From JBLMZH01 sp050258715 (GTDB taxonomy: Bacteria > Patescibacteriota > Doudnabacteria > UBA920 > O2-02-FULL-48-8), in assembly GCA_050258715.1 (NCBI GenBank), contig JBLMZH010000022.1, positions 1 to 15,444 on the forward strand: a stretch of DNA of 15,444 nucleotides. Direction: 5' to 3'. A program made the translations under genes and the position numbers. Position 1 is the stretch's first letter. Each line of letters opens with the position of its first letter. The notes below the pieces were generated by a model that was given only the letters and a program-made list of their open reading frames with translations, searched no databases and was not told the origin of the DNA. Shown in pieces: positions 1 to 6,157 of this stretch.

Positions 1-726
1 AGCCGGGTAATGGAGCACTCAGAACTGGCTTGGATCTTCAATTGCCTGACTCCGCTTGGCGAACTGCAGCGAATGACTCAATTTAAGGACAAGACCAGCC
101 AGCACAAGGAAAACATCAATGCCGGGCTGCTGACTTATCCGTGTCTTATGGCCGCGGACATCCTTATGTACAAGCCGACGGCTGTGCCGGTCGGCGAGGA
201 TCAGGTCCAGCACGTGGAGCTGACGCGAGTCATCGCCCGCAAATTCAACAACCGCTTTGGCAAAACTTTTCCCGAGCCCAAAACCTTCATGCGCGCGCCG
301 CTTCGGATAATGAGCCTGACTGATCCCGCAAAGAAAATGAGCAAGACCGGCGACGAGGCGCTGATGCTGGACGATTCCCCTACCGAGATATTAAGAAAGC
401 TCAAAAAAGCCGTGACCGCAACCGACGCCAAGCAAAAATCGCCCGGAGTCGAGAATCTGTTTTTAATCCTTTCTCATTTTGCCGACCAAGCCACGGTCAA
501 GGCCTTTGAAACTCAGCAAAAGAACAACACCATCAAATACTCCGAGCTCAAGCAAGAACTGGCCCGCATTATTTCCGAAAAGCTGGCCGGATTTAGGGAT
601 AAGAAGCAGGAACTGATGGCGCACCCGAAGCAAATTACCGAAATCCTTAATGAAGGAACTATCAAAGCCAGCAAGATCGCTAACTCGACTTTGATCGAAG
701 TGAAAGAAAAAATAGGTCTCATCTAG
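1..726 (+). CDS. trpS: Tryptophanyl-tRNA synthetase, C-terminal part (5' end outside window)
   Basis: Charges tRNA-Trp with tryptophan in the cytoplasm (class I aminoacyl-tRNA synthetase). The reading frame is open from base 1, and the codons before the first ATG read Ser-Arg-Val, continuing into MEHSELAW, which matches the family's conserved QSxVxEHxELAW stretch. The ATG at 10 is therefore internal and the true start lies upstream of the window. Visible landmarks are the ATP/tryptophan-site segment VPVGEDQVQHVELTR (bases about 184-228) and the class I signature KMSKT (bases 334-348, usually KMSKS). The helical C-terminal tRNA-binding region follows, and the protein ends in EKIGLI. About 241 residues are visible of a usual 330 or so. 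The gene is followed at once by a rho-independent terminator whose stem begins inside the stop codon. No key residue in the visible part appears lost. Identification is firm; only the N-terminal half, with the HIGH motif, is unseen. Confidence 0.96.
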   Translation, partial: SRVMEHSELAWIFNCLTPLGELQRMTQFKDKTSQHKENINAGLLTYPCLMAADILMYKPTAVPVGEDQVQHVELTRVIARKFNNRFGKTFPEPKTFMRAPLRIMSLTDPAKKMSKTGDEALMLDDSPTEILRKLKKAVTATDAKQKSPGVENLFLILSHFADQATVKAFETQQKNNTIKYSELKQELARIISEKLAGFRDKKQELMAHPKQITEILNEGTIKASKIANSTLIEVKEKIGLI

Positions 727-755
727 AGCCGCATCCAAACCGGCTCTTTTGTTTT
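725..755 (+). terminator. Rho-independent terminator after trpS
   Basis: A 7-bp perfect stem AGAGCCG / CGGCTCT (725-731 with 741-747) encloses a 9-nt loop and is followed by TTTTGTTTT. The left arm overlaps the trpS stop codon. Only 13 nt separate the T tract from the next start codon, so the next gene must depend on read-through or on a promoter inside trpS. Confidence 0.85.
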
Positions 756-768
756 CTAAGGAGGAACC

Positions 769-1077
769 ATGGCGAAGTACTGGGTGAGCTGCAGAACGGA
801 AGCGGAAGCCAGAGTCATTCTCGTTTTTGCCGCGATCGGAAGCTTTGACGGCGGCGTGCCAATGCCCTGCCGAATCAGCCCCTTGGACCCGAAAAGCGTG
901 GACATCGACTTCGGCGACACGCCCTTTGAACCGGAAAGGTTCCAGAAGAACCTTACGGTCACCGGGTTCGGAAAGTACGAGGACGGCGAGGAACTGCCGG
1001 AGGCAACGGCGAATCTCAACCGGATCGTGGAGGATTTGCTGGCACCTGTCGCCGGACAGCTGGCCGCCGACTACTGA
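769..1077 (+). CDS. Small hypothetical protein, 102 aa
   Basis: I do not recognise this protein. It is soluble, with no signal peptide or membrane segment, and mixed in composition. An aromatic/basic start (MAKYWVSC) leads into a stretch that looks like alternating beta strands and an acidic middle (residues about 45-75). The C-terminal third (about 78-98) looks helical. The start is well supported: a full AAGGAGG Shine-Dalgarno at 758-764 sits 4 nt before the ATG, one of only two such perfect sites in the window. The gene is framed by terminators at 725-755 and 1133-1171, so it is a single-gene unit. No promoter is evident between the upstream T tract and the ribosome site. Because real start signals and a terminator accompany it, I take it as a true gene and not a chance ORF. 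The overlapping frame starting at 827 is rejected. Function unknown. Confidence 0.75.
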   Translation: MAKYWVSCRTEAEARVILVFAAIGSFDGGVPMPCRISPLDPKSVDIDFGDTPFEPERFQKNLTVTGFGKYEDGEELPEATANLNRIVEDLLAPVAGQLAADY

Positions 1078-1132
1078 CAGGCCAAGAAGTGCCAACTACG
1101 AAGCACCCTGCCCCACTAGGGACTCTCACGAA

Positions 1133-1171
1133 AAGCGCGCATCCGATTTATCGGTGCGCGCTTCTTCTTTT
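1133..1171. terminator. Bidirectional terminator between orphan gene and phosphomutase
   Basis: The arms AAGCGCGCA and TGCGCGCTT (about 1133-1141 and 1155-1163) pair perfectly, and an inner CCGA/TCGG pairing extends the stem. On the + strand it is followed by CTTCTTTT. On the - strand it is followed by TTTTCG. It can therefore end both the 769-1077 transcript and the phosphomutase transcript coming from the right. Confidence 0.85.
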
Positions 1172-1179
1172 GCCAATAT

Positions 1180-2520
1180 TTAAAGCGGGGATTTGATCTT
1201 TTCCAAATATACCCTAACTAATTCCGGAGTTTTTGCCTCGAGGTTGATGCGCAGCAGCGGCTCCGTGTTCGAGCCGCGGACGTTTGCCCGCCAGTCAGGA
1301 AACTCCAGGGACAAGCCGTCGATTTTTTCGATCCGCGCTCCCGGGAATTCCGTCTCGAGTTTGGCGAGCACAATGTTAACCTGGTCTGGGGACTCAATTT
1401 TGATGTTGATCTCGCCCGACATCGGATACTTTTCAAAGAACGGATCAAAAATTTGCGAAACTTTCTGATCCGATTGGGAAAAAATTTCCAATAGAAGCAA
1501 AAACGGAATCAGGCCGTTGTCGGCATAATAGAAATCGCGAAAATAAAAGTGGCCGCTCATCTCTCCGGCGAAAACAGCATCCTCTTTGCGCATTCTTTCC
1601 TTGATGAAGCTGTGCCCGGCTTTGCTGATTAAGGGTTTACCGCCGGCTTCGCGCACCAGATCAACAGTCGCCCAAACCGCCCTCGGATCATAAATGACCT
1701 TGGCACCCGGAACTTTCGAGGCGAAGTATCGGCCAAAGAAAGCCGTCAGATAATATCCGGGAATGAACCGCCCGTTCTCGTCAAACAAAAAGAACCGATC
1801 AGCGTCCGCATCCCAGGCAACGCCAAAATCAGGATGTTCTTTTTTAATCAGCTCTTCCGTCTCCTTGCGGTTCGCCTCTTGCGCGGGATCGGGCTGGCCC
1901 TTGGGAAAATTGCCGTCAGGGACTTCGTTTAAAGGAATGATCGTGATCGGCAATCCCATCCTCATGACATTTTTAAGGACCGGGCCGAACATGCCGTTGG
2001 CCACGACCTTAAACGGCTTAAGCTTTGCCGCATCGACAAATGACAGGCATTTTTTCAAATAGTCATCGACAATATCTTTTTTCTCAACAGTTCCCTTTGT
2101 CTCGGCCTTAAACTTATAGCCGGACAGCACGGTCTCCATTATTTCCTTAATCCCCGTGTCCCCCGAAATCGGCAAGGCGCCTTTGCGGACCATTTTCATG
2201 CCGTTATATTCTTTGGGATTATGCGAGGCTGAAATTGTGATCCCAGCATCGAATCCATAATTAGCAACCGCAAAATAATACATGTCAGTGGAAATGACCC
2301 CGATATCGATGACGTTAACGCCGTGATCGATTAGGCCGTTCTTGGCCGCTTCCCAAAGGCTCGGCCCCGAAAGCCTAACATCGCGGCCCAAAGCCACGGT
2401 TTTGGGTCCTAAAAATTTGGCAAAAGCCTGGGCAATGGCGTAAACCGCTTCCTCATTGATCTGTTCGGGATAAATCCCGCGGATATCGTAAGCTTTGAAA
2501 ATTGTTGGATCTGTTTTCAT
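1180..2520 (-). CDS. Phosphomannomutase / phosphoglucomutase
   Basis: Interconverts the 1- and 6-phosphates of mannose or glucose, feeding nucleotide-sugar and cell-surface polysaccharide synthesis (alpha-D-phosphohexomutase family, ManB/AlgC type). The 446 aa is the usual four-domain length. Visible motifs, in order: the N-terminal substrate segment FKAYDIRG (8-15); the active-site phosphoserine loop TISASHNP (95-102, phosphoserine Ser99); the magnesium loop DADAD (237-241); the sugar-specificity loop GEMSGH (319-324); and the C-terminal phosphate-binding loop RGSNTEPLLRI (414-424). All catalytic elements are intact. Whether mannose or glucose is preferred cannot be read from the sequence. 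The ATG at 2520 begins the canonical MKTDPTIFKAYDIRG and has no clear Shine-Dalgarno. A TATTAT -10-like box at 2553-2558 on the minus strand overlaps the -10 of the divergent gene at 2589. The gene stands alone and shares the terminator at 1133-1171. Confidence 0.95.
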   Translation of the reverse strand: MKTDPTIFKAYDIRGIYPEQINEEAVYAIAQAFAKFLGPKTVALGRDVRLSGPSLWEAAKNGLIDHGVNVIDIGVISTDMYYFAVANYGFDAGITISASHNPKEYNGMKMVRKGALPISGDTGIKEIMETVLSGYKFKAETKGTVEKKDIVDDYLKKCLSFVDAAKLKPFKVVANGMFGPVLKNVMRMGLPITIIPLNEVPDGNFPKGQPDPAQEANRKETEELIKKEHPDFGVAWDADADRFFLFDENGRFIPGYYLTAFFGRYFASKVPGAKVIYDPRAVWATVDLVREAGGKPLISKAGHSFIKERMRKEDAVFAGEMSGHFYFRDFYYADNGLIPFLLLLEIFSQSDQKVSQIFDPFFEKYPMSGEINIKIESPDQVNIVLAKLETEFPGARIEKIDGLSLEFPDWRANVRGSNTEPLLRINLEAKTPELVRVYLEKIKSPL

Positions 2521-2528
2521 GGCTTTAG

Positions 2529-2557
2529 TTTAGCAAAAAGTATTGGTAAGGTATAAT
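2529..2557 (+). promoter_or_regulatory. Promoter for orphan gene 2589-3158
   Basis: A perfect -10 TATAAT (2552-2557) lies 17 nt after a weak -35, TTTAGC (2529-2534). The same -10 read on the other strand is TATTAT (2553-2558) and may serve the divergent phosphomutase, so the two units may compete for overlapping -10 elements. Expected transcript start is near 2564. Confidence 0.6.
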
Positions 2558-2588
2558 AGGTTCAGTTCAAATTTAATTGGGAAAACAT

Positions 2589-3158
2589 ATGAGAAGAATG
2601 GGCCCGGAGGATTCCTACATCAGAGAAATTGACCCGCACGAAGTTGAAGCGTCGGAAAACGACGGCGAGATCGGCGAAGAGGCGTTTATTGAAATTACCA
2701 AAAAGCTCGTACCGGGGCTCAGAGTCAGAAGAACAACGGAGCTTGAGGACGCGGGAAAACTGCACATCGGCCATGGCCAGGAAACAGACACGGTCTCCTA
2801 TTGGCCCGAGGGGCCAAAGATACCCGCTTCGGCCTGGCAAATCACGGTCGGCTTTAGCCGCGAGAACATTCAAAAAAAAATGGAATCCTTGATGAACAAG
2901 CCGTTCGCCACAATCGAAGGCCGTTCCATTCCCAGAGTGGTCGTGCCATTGGATCGAAGCGAGGCCAAGACGTTCCTTTCCGACCTCGATTTGGACCAGC
3001 ATAAAAAACTCGTCGAACAGTTTTTTGAAGGCACGATCAACAGCCTCCGCTTCGTCATTTTGCGGACCAAAGATCCAAAACTGAAAGCCCAGGCGGAAAA
3101 AGAGCTTGAACGTTTCCTCGCACTTAAAGAAGAGTGGCAAAACAAAGAGACTAAATAG
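2589..3158 (+). CDS. Hypothetical protein, 189 aa
   Basis: I do not recognise this protein. It is soluble and highly charged, with no signal peptide or membrane segment. An acidic N-terminal 30 residues leads into a probable mixed alpha/beta part (about 30-110, containing SYWPEGPKIPASAWQITVGF). A helical, basic/acidic C-terminal region follows (about 115-189), ending in a likely long helix rich in Lys and Glu (LKAQAEKELERFLALKEEW). Start choice: the frame also opens at a TTG (2577) and has a later ATG at 2598. I prefer the ATG at 2589, about 25 nt after the predicted transcript start. None of these starts has a Shine-Dalgarno; the leader before 2589 is A-rich (GAAAACAT), like the one before ssb. 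The gene has its own promoter and a strong shared terminator at 3180-3212. Intact and certainly expressed-looking, but of unknown role. Confidence 0.8.
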   Translation: MRRMGPEDSYIREIDPHEVEASENDGEIGEEAFIEITKKLVPGLRVRRTTELEDAGKLHIGHGQETDTVSYWPEGPKIPASAWQITVGFSRENIQKKMESLMNKPFATIEGRSIPRVVVPLDRSEAKTFLSDLDLDQHKKLVEQFFEGTINSLRFVILRTKDPKLKAQAEKELERFLALKEEWQNKETK

Positions 3159-3179
3159 TTCGCTTGCTAGAAATAAAAG

Positions 3180-3212
3180 AACGGGCAATCCCTAGTGGGA
3201 CTGCCCGTTTTC
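3180..3212. terminator. Strong bidirectional terminator
   Basis: AACGGGCA (3180-3187) pairs with TGCCCGTT (3202-3209), and TCCC (3189-3192) with GGGA (3197-3200), giving a two-part 12-bp stem around loop TAGT. T-rich tracts follow on both strands: GTTTTC on + and CTTTTATTTC on -. It ends the orphan at 2589-3158 and the convergent small gene at 3241-3495. Confidence 0.9.
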
Positions 3213-3240
3213 AGCTTGGAAGCGGTGGTGAGGTGAGGGA

Positions 3241-3495
3241 CTAGTGGATGTCGGCCCCAAACTCGGCCGGGAAGTCGAGTCGCTTCCCGCCGTCGAGGAC
3301 CACCTGGAACGAACCTCCCTCTTCCACGATCGCTCCCGTGAGCCGGGTCCGGTTGGACAAGGTGATGGTGATTCGGTTGTTCGAATCAGCATCCCGCGTC
3401 ACACTTGCGACCCGCAATCCGTTGAACACAGCTTCCGGCCTGGAGTAAAGCTTCCGAAGCTTCTCCAAAAACCTGTCGCTGGCCCGCTTTGACAC
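3241..3495 (-). CDS. Small hypothetical protein, 84 aa, GTG start
   Basis: I do not recognise this protein. The frame is open from an ATG at 3570, but the supported start is the GTG at 3493-3495. A perfect AAGGAGG (minus strand, 3501-3507) lies 5 nt upstream, and the longer N-terminus would put the start upstream of this site. The product begins MSKRASDRFLEKLRKLYSRP, a basic amphipathic helix. It continues with alternating hydrophobic and charged residues (RITITLSNRTRLTGAIVEEGG, shortened here to its pattern, residues about 41-61) that suggest a small beta-sheet or barrel domain, and ends ADIH. No membrane segment or signal peptide. It has a promoter at 3542-3570 and shares the terminator at 3180-3212, so it is a single-gene unit. 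Function unknown; the beta-barrel idea is only an impression from residue patterning. Confidence 0.75.
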   Translation of the reverse strand: MSKRASDRFLEKLRKLYSRPEAVFNGLRVASVTRDADSNNRITITLSNRTRLTGAIVEEGGSFQVVLDGGKRLDFPAEFGADIH

Positions 3496-3541
3496 GATAT
3501 CCTCCTTGAGTATCAGGCCTTTGCTGGCGCGTTGATGAATA

Positions 3542-3570
3542 ATGGTAGCAAAAAAACGGCAATTAGTCAA
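3542..3570 (-). promoter_or_regulatory. Promoter for the 84-aa gene
   Basis: On the minus strand, TTGACT (3565-3570) is followed by a 17-nt spacer and TACCAT (3542-3547). This predicts a leader of about 40 nt carrying the AAGGAGG site before the GTG. It lies back to back with the ychF promoter. Confidence 0.65.
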
Positions 3571-3583
3571 TGCTAAAGGCCTT

Positions 3584-3592
3584 TGCTATAAT
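3584..3592 (+). promoter_or_regulatory. Extended -10 promoter for ychF
   Basis: TGCTATAAT (3584-3592) is a consensus extended -10 element (TG-n-TATAAT). There is no good -35, which such elements tolerate. The predicted transcript start near 3599 leaves a leader of about 26 nt before the ychF ATG at 3625. Confidence 0.7.
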
Positions 3593-3624
3593 GGAAGCCG
3601 CAATTGATCTTTAGTTTATTTCTT

Positions 3625-4680
3625 ATGTCATTTTCAGTAGGCATAGTCGGACTGCCGAACGTCGGCAAATCAACGCTTTTCAACGCTTTGACCAAGAACG
3701 GGGTGCCGGCCTCGAATTTTCCGTTCACCACGATCGACCCGAACGTCGGCGTGATTGCCGTGCCCGACGAACGAATTGAAAAACTGGCCATTCAGGAAAA
3801 ATCTGCCAAGCGCGTGCCGACCACTATCGAATTCTTGGACATCGCCGGCCTGGTCAAGGGCGCGGCGGAAGGCGCTGGCCTGGGCAATAAATTTTTGTCT
3901 CACATCAGGGAAGTTGACGCCGTGGTCGAAGTGGTCAGATTTTTTGAGAGCAAAGACATCATCCACGTTGACGGCTCGGTTGATCCCAAGCGCGACATTG
4001 AAGTTCTTGATTTGGAATTGATGCTGGCCGATCTCTCCACTGTCAACAAAAGGCTGGAAAGTTTGCACCGGGACGTTAAGTCCGGGGACAAAATCGCGAT
4101 CGCAAAAAAAGCAGTGGTCGAGAAACTGAAGGACGCTTTGGAAAAAGGAATTCTTGCCCGCAGACTCGAGTTAAACCATGAAGAACAAGCCCTGATCAAA
4201 GACCTCCAGCTTTTGACCATGAAGCCGACCATGTACATTGCCAATACTTCGGCTACAGAGGTGCCGGACATTGACGGCATAAAAATGCTGCCGATCGACG
4301 TAAAGATCGAAGCCGAGCTGTCCGAACTTTCCGAGAACGAAAAGATCGAGTACATGAAGGAATTGGGCATCAAAGAATCCGGCCTGGACCGGTTGGCGAG
4401 AGAAGCTTACAAACTCCTAAACCTTATTACTTTTTTCACTGCCGGGCCCATTGAATCCAAGGCTTGGACCATCGTCCACGGCACCAAGGCGCCGCAAGCC
4501 GCGGGCGTTATTCATACGGACTTTGAAAAAGGATTCATCAAGGCGGAAATTATCGGCTGGGACAAACTTTTAGAGGCCGGCTCTTATGCGGCCGCGCGCG
4601 ACAAAGGTTGGCTTCGGATCGAAGGCAAAGAGTACGTCATGAAAGACGGCGATGTGGCGCACTTCAGGTTTAGTCCTTAG
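3625..4680 (+). CDS. ychF: Redox-regulated ATPase / GTP-binding protein YchF (Obg family)
   Basis: A ribosome-associated P-loop ATPase of the Obg/OLA1 family, linked in other bacteria to translation and stress control. Landmarks: Walker A GLPNVGKST (9-17), switch II/G3 DIAGLVKGA (72-80), the family stretch IIHVDGSVDP (112-121), a coiled-coil insertion (about 130-200), and a C-terminal TGS domain (about 268-350) with the hallmark GTKAPQAAGVIHTDFEKGF (286-304) and ending DGDVAHFRFSP. At 351 aa it is slightly shorter than the usual 363. The frame opens at a TTG (3604), but family alignment (MSxSVGIVGLPNVGKST) fixes the start at the ATG at 3625. No Shine-Dalgarno is visible. The nucleotide-specificity G4 motif, usually NxxE, reads NTSATE (207-212), so the acidic residue is two places later than normal. 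No terminator follows before the rpsF promoter. Confidence 0.97.
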   Translation: MSFSVGIVGLPNVGKSTLFNALTKNGVPASNFPFTTIDPNVGVIAVPDERIEKLAIQEKSAKRVPTTIEFLDIAGLVKGAAEGAGLGNKFLSHIREVDAVVEVVRFFESKDIIHVDGSVDPKRDIEVLDLELMLADLSTVNKRLESLHRDVKSGDKIAIAKKAVVEKLKDALEKGILARRLELNHEEQALIKDLQLLTMKPTMYIANTSATEVPDIDGIKMLPIDVKIEAELSELSENEKIEYMKELGIKESGLDRLAREAYKLLNLITFFTAGPIESKAWTIVHGTKAPQAAGVIHTDFEKGFIKAEIIGWDKLLEAGSYAAARDKGWLRIEGKEYVMKDGDVAHFRFSP

Positions 4681-4682
4681 GC

Positions 4683-4711
4683 TTGACCAAGCCCCCCATA
4701 ACTGGTAAGAT
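4683..4711 (+). promoter_or_regulatory. Promoter for the rpsF operon
   Basis: TTGACC (4683-4688), a 17-nt spacer, then TAAGAT (4706-4711). It starts 3 nt after the ychF stop. The predicted leader to rpsF is about 74 nt, long for this window, and holds a hairpin at 4750-4766. Confidence 0.65.
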
Positions 4712-4749
4712 AACCCAGCAGAAAACTTAATAATTAGCGACATATTCGT

Positions 4750-4766
4750 CCTGCGCTTGACGCGGG
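4750..4766 (+). promoter_or_regulatory. Hairpin in rpsF leader, possible autoregulatory site
   Basis: CCTGCG (4750-4755) and CGCGGG (4761-4766) form a 6-bp stem (one G-U pair) around CTTGA. In many bacteria the rpsF leader carries a structure bound by the S6:S18 pair. The position here fits that role, but I cannot confirm the conserved motif, so this is a suggestion only. Confidence 0.3.
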
Positions 4767-4791
4767 GCGATAAGAGTCAGAAAGGATTCTT

Positions 4792-5256
4792 ATGCCGAAA
4801 TATGAGCTGATGTACATCTTGTCCTCAGCCGTATCCGACAACGATGTGCCGGCGATCTCGCAAGAGGTCGAAAAGTTCATCCTCGCACAAGGCGGCACGA
4901 TGCTTGCCACCGAAATGCTCGGAAAGAAAAAACTGGCATATCCGATCAAAAAGACCCGGAACGGTTTTTATGTTTTACAGACCTTTAACCTTCCGCCGGA
5001 AAAAATGCGCGAGCTCGACAACAAGCTCCGCAGCCTTGAGACCATCATCCGCTACCTGGTTGCCAATCTCGACGATATGGAAATCAGACAGGCCAAGGAT
5101 AAGAAGGCTCAGGAAAAAGCCAAGGCTGCCCGCAAAGCGGGTGCTGCCAAAGCCGAAGCGGCAAAAGCCACCACGGCCGAAGAGATCAAGATCACTGACA
5201 ATGAACTCGAAGAAAAGATCAAGCAGGCGCTGGATTCGGAAGACTTGAACCAATAA
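4792..5256 (+). CDS. rpsF: 30S ribosomal protein bS6
   Basis: Small-subunit protein that binds 16S rRNA in the platform together with bS18, encoded two genes downstream. The N-terminal 97 or so residues are the conserved bS6 ferredoxin-like fold: KYELMYILS (3-11), LGKKKLAYPIKKTRNGFYV (43-61), LPPEKMRELDNKLR (67-80) and IIRYLVANL (85-93). Beyond this lies a tail of about 57 residues, first Lys/Ala-rich and then acidic (KAAQ- and EAAKAT-type repeats ending DSEDLNQ), making 154 aa against 95-135 in most bacteria. Such tails are common and probably disordered. A Shine-Dalgarno AAAGGA (4781-4786) lies 5 nt before the ATG. First gene of the rpsF-ssb-rpsR-efp block. The ssb gene also has its own promoter, so control of the block is probably layered. 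Confidence 0.96.
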   Translation: MPKYELMYILSSAVSDNDVPAISQEVEKFILAQGGTMLATEMLGKKKLAYPIKKTRNGFYVLQTFNLPPEKMRELDNKLRSLETIIRYLVANLDDMEIRQAKDKKAQEKAKAARKAGAAKAEAAKATTAEEIKITDNELEEKIKQALDSEDLNQ

Positions 5257-5275
5257 GGTTTCCACAGGTCATAAC

Positions 5276-5303
5276 TTGACCGAAAAGGGCCAATTGCTAA
5301 AAT
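5276..5303 (+). promoter_or_regulatory. Promoter for ssb
   Basis: TTGACC (5276-5281), a 16-nt spacer and TAAAAT (5298-5303), with TGC just before the -10 giving an extended element. It sits in the rpsF-ssb gap, so ssb, rpsR and efp can be transcribed separately from rpsF. Confidence 0.7.
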
Positions 5304-5336
5304 CAACCCTTAAACAATTAAATTAAGCAAAAACAT

Positions 5337-5789
5337 ATGGACCTTAATAAAGTCATGATCATCGGGCGCTTAACCCGGGATCCCGAAATCCGGACCACGC
5401 CCAACGGCGCCAACGTCGCTTCATTCTCTCTGGCGACCAGCTTTAACTGGACCAACCAGGCCGGACAGAAGCAGGAACAAACCGAATTCCACAATGTCGT
5501 TGCTTGGCGCAAGCTCGGCGACATTGTCGGTCAGTACCTTAAGAAGGGATCGCAAGTCTATATCGAAGGCCGTTTGCAGACCCGCAGCTGGGACGACAAA
5601 ACCAGCGGGCAGAAGCGCTATCGCACCGAGATCGTCGCCGACAACATGATCATGCTCGGCCGGCCCGGCGGAGCAGGCAGCTCTCAAGCCCCCGCCAGCA
5701 GCGGACGGCAGGAAGCTGAACAGCCAGCCCCAGCACCTGAAGCGCCGACCGCCGAGATCCAAATCGACGATGCGGATATGCCTTTTTAG
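5337..5789 (+). CDS. ssb: Single-stranded DNA-binding protein
   Basis: Binds single-stranded DNA as a tetramer during replication, recombination and repair. The N-terminal 108 or so residues form the OB fold: LNKVMIIGRLTRDPEIR (3-19), FSLATSFNW (30-38), QTEFHNVVAW (48-57), YLKKGSQVYIEGRLQTRSW (67-85) and the closing strand TEIVADNMIMLG (97-108). A Gly/Pro/Ala/Gln-rich flexible linker (about 109-140) leads to the acidic tip DDADMPF, the partner-docking signal that usually reads DDDIPF. The Met-Pro-Phe ending keeps the essential Pro-Phe. The length of 150 aa is normal. The start ATG has no Shine-Dalgarno; the leader is A-rich (GCAAAAACAT). Own promoter at 5276-5303; placed between rpsF and rpsR as in many bacteria. 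Confidence 0.97.
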   Translation: MDLNKVMIIGRLTRDPEIRTTPNGANVASFSLATSFNWTNQAGQKQEQTEFHNVVAWRKLGDIVGQYLKKGSQVYIEGRLQTRSWDDKTSGQKRYRTEIVADNMIMLGRPGGAGSSQAPASSGRQEAEQPAPAPEAPTAEIQIDDADMPF

Positions 5790-5790
5790 A

Positions 5791-5825
5791 ATTACGAATT
5801 GAGAATTGAAGATTGAGGATTGTTA
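5791..5825. repeat. ATTGAAG-type heptamer tandem repeat
   Basis: Five back-to-back heptamers starting with ATT (ATTACGA, ATTGAGA, ATTGAAG, ATTGAGG, ATTGTTA) begin one base after the ssb stop codon. The same unit occurs at 9756-9783. The remaining 30 nt before rpsR is AT-rich with no Shine-Dalgarno. Confidence 0.75.
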
Positions 5826-5855
5826 GTTAAGAAGAATTAACGAATTGATTTAATC

Positions 5856-6080
5856 ATGCCACCAGTAACCAACACCACCAGAAAGCCCTGCGTCTTTTGC
5901 ATGGACAAGATCTCTTTCGTGGATTACAAGGACACGCAATTTTTGCGCAAGTTCATGTCCCCTCACGCCAAGATCCTGTCCTCCACCAAGACCGGGACTT
6001 GCGGCAAGCACCAGCGCATGGTGTCTCGGGCCTTAAAGCGCGCCCGCCACATGGCGCTCTTGCCGTTCGTCAGCAGCTAG
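5856..6080 (+). CDS. rpsR: 30S ribosomal protein bS18 (zinc-ribbon form)
   Basis: Partner of bS6 in the 30S platform. The 74-aa sequence carries the full family core: CVFC (12-15), FVDYKDTQFLRKFMS (21-35), KILSSTKTGTCGKHQR (39-54) and RALKRARHMALLPFV (58-72). Two cysteines (C12, C15) with C49 and H52 make a CxxC...CxxH set, so this is the metal-binding form of bS18; many bacteria have lost these residues. The ATG at 5856 fits the family length and has no Shine-Dalgarno. In most bacteria rplI (bL9) follows; here efp does, with 77 nt between. Absence of bL9 has been reported for some CPR lineages, but one window cannot show genome-wide absence. Confidence 0.97.
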   Translation: MPPVTNTTRKPCVFCMDKISFVDYKDTQFLRKFMSPHAKILSSTKTGTCGKHQRMVSRALKRARHMALLPFVSS

Positions 6081-6103
6081 AAACGCAACCTTTCATTTGG
6101 CAG

Positions 6104-6121
6104 CTTGCCGCTGCCGGCAAG
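6104..6121 (+). other. Hairpin between rpsR and efp
   Basis: CTTGCCG (6104-6110) and CGGCAAG (6115-6121) form a perfect 7-bp stem around CTGC, followed by TTAGCTGTTTAAAG. The T tract is poor, so it may be a weak terminator, an attenuator or an RNA-stabilising 3' end that still lets efp be transcribed. Confidence 0.5.
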
Positions 6122-6157
6122 TTAGCTGTTTAAAGAGATACCCATTAACCACCAACC

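Noticed and set aside
463..1095. Minus-strand open frame of 210 codons
   Set aside because: Runs antisense through trpS, a terminator and the orphan gene with its SD; composition is that of a shadow frame.
2562..3188. Minus-strand open frame of 208 codons opposite the orphan at 2589
   Set aside because: The plus strand has TATAAT, a sensible start and a terminator in the right place. The minus frame would begin inside the terminator stem and has no start signals.
3496..3570. N-terminal extension of the 84-aa gene to the ATG at 3570
   Set aside because: The predicted promoter (3542-3570) lies in the extension, and AAGGAGG is placed exactly for the GTG at 3495.
4757..4776. Second TTGACG near the rpsF start as a promoter
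   Set aside because: No -10 at proper spacing; TAAGAG lies only 8 nt away. The TTGACC-17-TAAGAT pair upstream fits better.
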